Shown here: positions 57,108 to 64,000 of the stretch, in pieces | Layout of the letters: each line of letters begins with the position of its first letter | Position numbering within the stretch: the first letter of the stretch is position 1 | Notes under the pieces: generated by a model | The model's input: the letters and a program-made list of their open reading frames with translations, nothing else | Told to the model about the DNA's origin: nothing | The model's database searches: none | NCBI RefSeq assembly: GCF_001039355.2 | Contig: NW_019775444.1 | Location: 1 to 64,000, forward strand | DNA length: 64,000 bases | Direction of reading: 5' to 3' | Origin: Lingula anatina | Lineage: Eukaryota; Brachiopoda; Lingulata; Lingulida; Lingulidae | Translations under genes and position numbers: made by a program

Positions 57108-57751
57108 GAAAAGGTTTGCTCTGGTAAAATTTGATCTACTGGTAGGTGCACAAGGGTTTCATTGTAAAAGGTCCACTTTTTGAAAAAAGACACCCCGTAA
57201 TTTGAAATTGCTGGCTGCGGGCCTGAACAACAACCAACATGACTGTTTGGCAAAGGTTTTTTCTTGAATTTGCATCAATTGAGAATCTAAGGGAGATCAA
57301 TGGGATATTAGCAATTTTTTCTTTAGGTTTGTTATATTTGATATCACATCCTTTGAGCATGTGTTCTGAACCACACAATCTTGATTATCTCAGTTAATCA
57401 CTTGGAAGTGGTTCGCCATTTCTAGCAGACAATGACATGTGAAGATCTCATTTCTTTGTTTTGAGTACATGGTTTTTACTGTCTTACTCATTAAATTTGC
57501 TTGCCAGTAATAACATCATAAGTACTACAGTGACCAATTTGCTTTAGTAACCTATAATAACATTATGAGTGCCATAGCCCTCCGTATTCATGGCTATTTT
57601 GTACTGAAATGAGATCGATACAGAATATTTACATGCAACTTCTAATGTGTTGTTTTTTCTTCAGGGTACAGGGGATATAATAGGCTATGTGTGTGGTATC
57701 ATATCCACATGTTTTTATATGGGGTCCAGACTGCCACAGTTACTACTCAAT
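56804..57751 (+). CDS. SLC66A1-like: PQ-loop lysosomal amino-acid transporter-like, two exons
   Basis: Exon 56804-57015 (after TTTATTTTCTAG, ending TTCACA|GTGAGT, phase 0 at its end) encodes a membrane span (F-A-L-W-G-I-S-Y-I-G) and a loop with A-G-R-T-L-L-Q-E-T-E. Exon 57665-57751 (TTCTTCAG ... CTCAAT|GTGAGT, 29 codons) encodes G-D-I-I-G-Y-V-C-G-I-I-S-T-C-F-Y-M-G-S-R-L-P-Q. The R-L-P-Q within a span is the second PQ-loop of SLC66A1/PQLC2, which exports cationic amino acids from lysosomes; the preceding loop also aligns with that protein. The first PQ-loop exons and the last spans are not in the window; an N at 58956 cuts the locus. A MITE lies in the intron (57044-57225). Confidence 0.75.
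57044..57225 (-). mobile_element. Second copy of the CAGGCCCGTAGCCAG MITE, inverted
   Basis: Right end CTGGCTGCGGGCCTG is intact; the left end has decayed to CAGGTCGGGTTTGGGGG. The shared interior AAAGTGGACCTTTTACAATG (inverse) identifies the family. Flanks AACAG / AACAA are a near-matching 5-bp target. A long T-run (57077-57102) sits inside. Confidence 0.8.
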
Positions 57752-58955
57752 GTGAGTAATCAGGCACATTCACACAAGGTTGCTTAAAGGGAAAACAAGT
57801 GTTTGTCCCCCCCCCCCCCCCACACACACACACATACACCTAATTTTTTCCTAGGCTTAATGATGACTTTCTCAAACTAACCAATGGTTTATGAATTCAT
57901 TCCAGCATTCAAAGTTTGTCCATGTTTTTTTTTTTCTAAGAAGTTTTTTTTTTCTTTAATAATCTTAAGGGGTTATTATGGATGTATAGCCATCTAAGCA
58001 AGTCCACCTGGTCTGATGGCAGGCAAAGGTTACAGAATAGTTGCGATAAGTGCTGTTTTGGTGGTAAAATGGAATTTATTATATTTCTATGTGTTGCAAT
58101 GTTTTTATTGTGATATATAAATCTTATACAAACAGTTGTTATCACTTTAAGATGAAATATGCACAACTTGCATCAACAAAAGGTTAAATAGCTAAATTCC
58201 GAACAGGTATTTTGCCCATTTGCCAAATTGGGCATAGAAAAAAGGAAAAAATATAGACAAAATTGATTATTACTGGAGTATCCAAATATAGTGCGTCATC
58301 TTTATTGTACCACCATAAAGTTGTTGGGCTTTGTCGGTTTTGGGGTCTAGGTGTGGCAATCATTGCAATGCACCCTTGTCTAAAAATGGCAAAATTAAAT
58401 GCTAATTATCTACCCTACAGAAGGAATTATGGGAAAAATTTCTACAGATGGCTTTCCAAAAGTCATATGTGTAGATTTTAAATATGCCCTTGGATTTGAC
58501 CTTTGACCTTTATTTCAAGGTCAAACGGGCCAACATTTTCAAAAAAAAGAAAAAAAAAATTATTTGCCCTGTTATTCAGACACCACACAGACTTAACCAA
58601 TAATATTATTGGAAAGTGTTACCCTTCGGGTCATCTTTCATCTCCCTGAATTTGGGGTCAATCGGTGCATTTTCACGGGAGTAGCGGCCATAAGATACCG
58701 AAACTGAAAACTGTCTCTAATTCGGGAACCGTTAATGCTAGAGACCCATTCTTTTTTGCATTTTGTAGAGCATGTAAAGCCCAACACTGGAGGTGGTCCC
58801 TTTTTTTTTTGCATTCATACGGTTTTCAAGTTACGCTGTATCAAAAAGTACATATTGGTGGTGAAAGCAAAATGTTCAGTACGGTAATGCATAATAAATT
58901 TTGAACTCTGGAAAAATAAAACATAAGGCTTGGCAAAGCAGACAACTTGTGGACA
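57752..58955. other. Intercalated block, right part: intronic or intergenic
   Basis: C-run and ACAC tract at 57808-57834, a DR1 motif at 58498-58510 with an inverted AAGGTCAAA nearby, otherwise AT-rich without supported exons. Ends at the N at 58956. Confidence 0.5.
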
Positions 58956-58956
58956 N

Positions 58957-59478
58957 ACACCTGGTTAAATTAGGTACTGGCCTTTCCCTAAGGAGCCTAT
59001 TTCTTGCATTGTCATCTGTTACACTGATAACCAGTCTGTCTCTTATCAATGAATTGCTTAGGTCTCCATATTCACATGATTCTGCCAATCGTCTAAGTCT
59101 GATGACATACTCATCAACTGTTTCATTATCACCCTGAACAGCTTTGTTAAACTTATATCTTTCAAACAAAACATGTCTTTGGGGAAGAAAATGATCATTC
59201 AGTTTATTAATAATCACCGTGTGGTCTCGTTTATCCTCTTCTGTCACGTCGGGCAGAGCATTCAGAATCTTGAGACACGAGGCGCCCATTACAGAACATA
59301 GCGTAGCTGCTACTATTCTTTTTCCTTCCTCCGAGGGCTGCTCATTTACCGTCAACTTCGAATGAAGATCTGTTGCTATCACATAGTTCTCCCAGGCGTT
59401 TTTAAATTCTTTCCAGTTCTCCACAACATCCCCTTTTACATTCATAGGTGCCGGGGCGGGAATCTGATAGGTCGCCAT
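58957..59478 (-). pseudogene. Gypsy element 1 gag N-terminal part
   Basis: Frame from ATG at 59478 is open to the N and closely matches gag of element 2, but without its nonsense codon and with a two-residue longer N-E-Q-P-S-E. It starts between the 5' LTR and the N and is the 5' end of the element whose 3' end is at 44808-45991. Confidence 0.85.
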
Positions 59479-59596
59479 TATGACTATTCCGAATCTTGAA
59501 TTTCTTCTTTATTTTGAAAGAAAGTCACTTACTAACGGCTTTTCCCGACTTCTTGTGGGTTACGAATTTGTCAGTCTGACAGGACTTCTGACACCA

Positions 59597-60731
59597 TGTT
59601 CGTCGTTGCTTCTTTAGCTCGACTATCCAAAGACACGCGGTCTCACACATTGTTCAGACCAGTATATTTTAAATTTCCTTTGATCAGAGTCGCGGGCATG
59701 TGCACGCGGCTCAATTAAATTTGTACTGGGTTCTTTAATATACCACCGGGTATAAAATTACTTCTAAGGGCTCTAACGCAAACTTGAAGTTCCAAGGTTC
59801 GGTACACGATTCCCGACTTGAGTTATGCTCAGGGAGAATAGCAACGCAACACCACTGTTTCGTTACAAAATCACAAAAACTGAATTTCATTTTTTTTGAT
59901 CTGAGACTGAAGATGTGAGGTTGTTCTGTTATGCTTCTCTGTGCACGTAAAGTGAAAGACTGAGTCGAATCTGGAGTCATGTCGGAGCCCATAGATTAGT
60001 TAATTCGTTAATGGAAATTGATACACTGGAATTCAGTACAGTTATAAATTAAAGTTAAAGTCATTTTAGACGGTTCACAACACGTGTTGAATCCTGCACT
60101 AATTCCACATTGTGTATTCAGAGTTAATCAACGTATTATTATATAATTTGCATCTGTCCTGCATAGATAAATATTATTTTCGGTAGAGGCCCATAGGTAG
60201 GCCTATTCCTTAGGCAGATGCATATCACCTGTTAATATTGCACAACAATTAGTATGTAAATAAGTAGCAGCCACATGTACACGCATGTAAATAAGTAGCA
60301 GCCACATGTACACATAGATTCCCTGTAGATAATCTGTATATAACTTGAAGCTTGTCCATAATAAAGACACTTTTGATCTGAGACTGAAGATGTGAGGTTG
60401 TTCTGTTATGCTTCTCTGTGCACGTAAAGTGAAAGACTGAGTCGAATCTGGAGTCATGTCGGAGCCCATAGATTAGTTAATTCGTTAATGGAAATTGATA
60501 CACTGGAATTCAGTACAGTTATAAATTAAAGTTAAAGTCATTTTAGACGGTTCACAACATATTTTTGGCGAGCTCGAGCCAGTAAATTTTCACAAAAAAC
60601 GTGCACGGAGGAAAATAACGAATAACAAATGGAATCCAGAAAACGCATGTTTCACGTTCAACCCTTTATTCAATCTCCTTCTACTAGAGGATACGCATAT
60701 AACTCTAATCAAGACAATCAACTGCACAACA
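59597..60731 (-). mobile_element. 5' LTR of gypsy element 1, split by another LTR element
   Basis: 59597-59650 and 60632-60731 together make one LTR of the 44808 family. The outer flank is GCTTG (60732-60736), equal to the flank of the 3' LTR at 44803-44807. Sequence 59651-60631 is foreign and contains a different LTR. Confidence 0.85.
59651..60631 (+). mobile_element. Second LTR family: partial LTR joined to a full LTR
   Basis: A full LTR spans 60085-60559 (TGTTGAATCC ... TTCACAACA, 475 bp, AATAAAGAC at about 60361), followed after six bases by a primer-binding-like TGGCGAGCTCGAGCC (from 60566). Immediately left, separated by two bases (CG), is another copy of the LTR's last 189 bp (59894-60082), which I read as identical. 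Only about 70 bp of internal sequence remains to the right. It lies inside the 5' LTR of gypsy element 1. No clear target duplication. Confidence 0.7.
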
Positions 60732-60860
60732 GCTTGTGGACGGTATTTATTGCTTGTGGACTGTTGTGTGGACAGTAATTAGTGCTTGTGGACGGTAGTG
60801 TTCGGTAGTGTTCGGATGTTCTCTGTTGTCCTCGGTTGTCGACGGTAATTAGGTACACCC
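60732..60860 (+). repeat. Right part of the duplicated segment split by gypsy element 1
   Basis: GCTTGTGGACGGTATTTATT onward continues the match to 43811-43930, which the left side (44440-44807) interrupts. Confidence 0.85.
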
Positions 60861-60993
60861 TTTAAAAAAACGACGTAAGCGACCTTTTAGATTCTTTGTG
60901 AAACGGGACTTAGTGACGTAACGACTTAATTAATTTGGTAACCAAGCTCTTAGTCAGGTAAAGCGACTTAAGTTTTTTTGTGAAACGGGGGCC
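60861..60993 (-). mobile_element. Truncated GGCCCCCGTTTCACAAA MITE
   Basis: Inverse match to 27133-27268: GACGTAAGCGACC, ACTTAGTGACGTAACGACTT, GTGAAACGGGGGCC. Only one end is present. Confidence 0.8.
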
Positions 60994-61044
60994 AGAACAG
61001 TCTGTCCGCAGATTTCGAGCTGCGTGTGCACACTGGCTGAAGCG

Positions 61045-64000
61045 CAGCCCGGGAGCCACCGGCTCATATGACGGTTATTTTGGAGAACATTAGATTTGGC
61101 CTCGTTTTCAAAACTTGAAGCGGCGGCTGTACCCAATTTGGCGGGAGGAGCAGGCATAGAGACAGGTAAGATGAACAGACGTTTATACGCTGATATGTTG
61201 ATAATTTTATTAATGCACTTGACAGAACGATAAAGTATATTCTCAAGCTATATTTTATATACCATAGTAGTGTTTAAGTATCGGTTTCACTGAATCTTCT
61301 ATCAAGTTACTGTCGTGTTCCAAAATTGCGGCACACAGAACCCAAATGTAAACACGTTCTTTTGAATTGTGCCAAATGCAGATAACAATGATTTTTCTTT
61401 ATCTGTTCAGTTTTTTTAATAGTTTGACATTTGTTTTTGAACAGGTAAAAAATTTAGGTAGGAACCTAACCTGTAACTTATCGATTTTCTACATTTCCGA
61501 CAGGTAGTATATTTTGCAATGTTCCGAGTAACTACATGGGCAGTCTTGTGTTACATCTTGAATGAATGTCGAAGTTTAATATTGAATTTTTGCATTTTCA
61601 TGCAATTTTTTTGTGTTTTGAAGTTAACTAGATTAAATACTTCATGAAATGACAGTGTGTGTGGTTGGGGCAATCACAGTAGAGTGAATATGTGGGCAGT
61701 CTTGCCTCATGTCTTGTATGAATGTCACAATAAAATATTGAGAATTTGCCTTCTTATGCTTTTTTTTGTGCTTTGATGTTTATTAATAGAAATGGCTAGC
61801 GAAATGACATGCAGTATACTTGATTTTGTATAGATAGATATATTATGAGAGGGGGATAGGTCACCTTTGAGGATATGAAAGCCATTTTTTAGATATTCTG
61901 CATATTCCTTTTCATGCTATTTCTTTGCATTTTGATTTAAGTAAGATGAAATAAAACAAAAAATGTAATATTTTGAAATTTCCATGAAAATGGAGTGAAA
62001 CTTGTATAAACTGATAAAAAATATTTATCATTAATTTATTATTATCATGTACAAGAATGCCCAATAAATAATAGGTTTAATATTTTATCTACATTTTTAG
62101 ACTTTCAGTGACCTAAAGTGTTGACAGTTCAAAGGCTTGTATTATAACAATTAAGATGTCAGTGTTACACAGCTGAATATGCATGTACATTGCCAAGTAG
62201 TGAGTAGCTTTTCATATCACTTGCACATATTTTTTATTTTATCATAAATTGAATAATATATCATGCCCAAGAGAAAGCTTAGCTAGGACATTTACCCATG
62301 TGTTTTCCTTGTGGTCTATGTCCAAGGTGTGGGAAAGTCGATTTATAGTTGTTGGATGTTGATATCAGTGAAAAAGCAGTGTTATCTGCCTTGCCTGTGT
62401 GTGCATGGGGTGAGTGTGGGGCCACACATGCTTGTAAATTATAGTTGTGAAAGATACAAAATTGAAAACCAACCAAAAGCATCTTTTCAAAAATATGAAT
62501 AACAAATTTTGACCTTTAACATGTTTGCTCCTTTGGCAGGGTACAAAAACTTGTTAGTCAAAATAAGTTTCATTACATTTTTTACCCCCATTTGTTGACC
62601 ATTTGCAATACATACGTGCATACTGTGCATTATAAAATGCCAAGTGCTATAACATTGTGTATATGTTTTCAAATTGTGATAGCCATATCATAGGCAAATT
62701 TTTGTTAGAAGGAACAGTTTATTTTTGTTTAAAATCTCACACACACACAAACACATGGGTTATAAGCATGTGAGGGAAAAATGTTTCATAAAAAAGGAAT
62801 ATTATATTAACAAAATTCCTCCTTTGTTTTAATTTATAAATATTGTGTACCAGTACAATAATTAGTGTATAACAGTTGTGAACACTGTAGTTTGTAGACT
62901 TCAGAGCTTCATTTAAATGGGAATTTAATTGATTTGAAGATTTGCATGTGTGCCACTGCTCAGCTCTTGATGATGAGCTCATTGATCAATATTGATACAC
63001 TTTTAGAGTACTATTTTAGATATTTCGATTGATACCAGCTTCCCTAGCTATTATCAAGATTGTGGTTGATTATTTATACTGATTTTAGTGTTTGTTGTTG
63101 TTGTTGTTGTTGTTGTTGTGTTTGTAAAGATATATGCAGTTAGAAAAGTGTTTTTGAATGTTACTTTTTAAATCTTTTTAATGTTTTAATCTAATATTTT
63201 TCTAGGCTTGAAGAACATGAAAGGGACCAGGATTAATCATTTTGCCATTCCTTGGCAATTATGACAGAAGCTCAAGCACCTATCATGAAGCCATAAATAA
63301 AGTTATTTAATCCTTTTAAAACTGAAAACATTCTTTTAAAACTTGGTTACAGTTCTTTCCAATGAATAAAATACATTAACAGATTCATGTAATACCATTA
63401 TAAATGTGGAAGTTTTTAAATGAAGTTTGGCTGTGAAATCACCTCTATGACACTTACAAAAATAAATTCAAATGAAAATACAGACTGGTACAGGGCTAAC
63501 TGGTATCAGTGAAATAAATTGCTTATCCCAGGTAAATTTATAAAATTATATTAATTGTTTATATTGAGCCTGTTTTTAAAAGGAGTAGTGTGTCTTGTGG
63601 CTATATCAGTATGTTATGATCAAGAAGTGTACAATAATTGCCATATTAATGTGTTGCTAAAGTAAAAAATAACTTTTGCCACAAATATACATGTATATTT
63701 GCATCAGCTTTAATCCCTGTTGGCTGTCACAATATTGATATTTTTGTTGATGATTTTATGTTTTAAATGTTTTATAGTTGTTCACATGTAAAAAAAAAAA
63801 GCAAATTCAGTTGATAAAAATGTCTTGTTTGTTTTGTTTTTATTAGTCTTTCAATGAAAATAAACTGGCAGCGGGTGGCCTCATGAAATAGATAAATGCC
63901 TATTTACAAAAAAAAATGAAATGTTTATATTTTCATTTCCTCCATTCTTCCTGTGCAAGCCTCTCTTCTCTATATAGACAATATTGTGCGGGTGGAGAAT
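61045..64000 (+). mobile_element. Copy 2 of the unassigned TIR element, runs off the window
   Basis: Begins CAGCCCGGGAGCCACCGG and then follows the inverse of 33022 down to about 28570, with many substitutions and indels. It lacks the solo LTR and the LINE of copy 1. It has a GTT microsatellite (63091-63118) where copy 1 has AC. Open segments matching the candidate exons of copy 1 are more damaged here. The right end lies beyond 64000, so its target duplication cannot be read. Confidence 0.85.
63091..63118. repeat. (GTT)n microsatellite
   Basis: Nine or so GTT units inside copy 2 of the TIR element. Confidence 0.9.

Noticed and set aside
1-64000. CRISPR arrays, operons, bacterial promoters, rRNA
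   Set aside because: None seen; splice sites, LINEs, LTR elements and microsatellites show an animal nuclear genome.

Overview
The window reads as a repeat-dense, AT-rich stretch of an animal genome. Real coding exons are short, bounded by GT/AG splice sites and buried among nested transposons. The families present (CR1/L2-like and L1/Tx1-like LINEs, a Mag-like Ty3/gypsy element, pogo, Harbinger-type and several TIR families, a SWIM-finger exon, a type II C-type lectin) suggest a marine invertebrate. A mollusc or other lophotrochozoan is my guess, but no single gene fixes the phylum. Single N bases at 6879, 13267, 15099, 21850, 41647, 45992 and 58956 look like compressed contig joins; several have related sequence on both sides.

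1-5250: terminus of a CCGGTGT-type element, a dead LINE 3' end, and a minus-strand type II transmembrane C-type lectin gene with at least three exons (4305-3931, 3027-2851, 2585-2335). The last lectin exon and its 3' flank recur at 20515-21770. 5250-11000: TIR elements with subterminal motif arrays, an inserted-into Tc1-like fragment, a 167-bp MITE with target duplication, and direct repeats. 11000-19000: LINE RT fragment split by a solo LTR; LINE ORF1 split by a 941-bp MITE. 20500-24140: second lectin exon, first exon of a SWIM zinc-finger gene, a Harbinger-like MITE, a CR1/L2-like LINE 3' end.

25000-42100: the most structured part. A 4969-bp TIR element (28072-33040) sits in a unit whose unoccupied, inverted copy lies at 41648-42049, giving a 3-bp target duplication (TCT). 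A second copy of the element starts at 61045 in the opposite orientation and runs off the window. Copy 1 has itself received a solo LTR and a LINE, both with target duplications that copy 2 lacks. Next to it lies a TA-flanked element (33251-36131) with arms of about 450 bp enclosing an intact gene for a secreted, thrombospondin-1-like cysteine-rich protein. That abuts a full-length but broken pogo-type transposon (36138-40818) whose right end overlaps a foldback element (40235-41164).

43300-60740: a duplicated segment is split by a gypsy element whose two outer LTR edges (44808 and 60731) are flanked by the same GCTTG; an unoccupied paralogue of the target is at 43811. The 12.96-kb block between the Ns at 45992 and 58956 carries unrelated material, including two exons of a PQ-loop (SLC66A1-like) transporter and a second broken gypsy copy. 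It is most simply a contig misplaced inside the gypsy gap. 60740-64000: MITE fragment and the second copy of the 5-kb TIR element.

Host genes I can support: a C-type lectin, a SWIM-finger exon, a TSP1-like secreted protein (possibly transposon cargo) and an SLC66A1-like transporter. There is no operon-like organisation; each stands alone among repeats.
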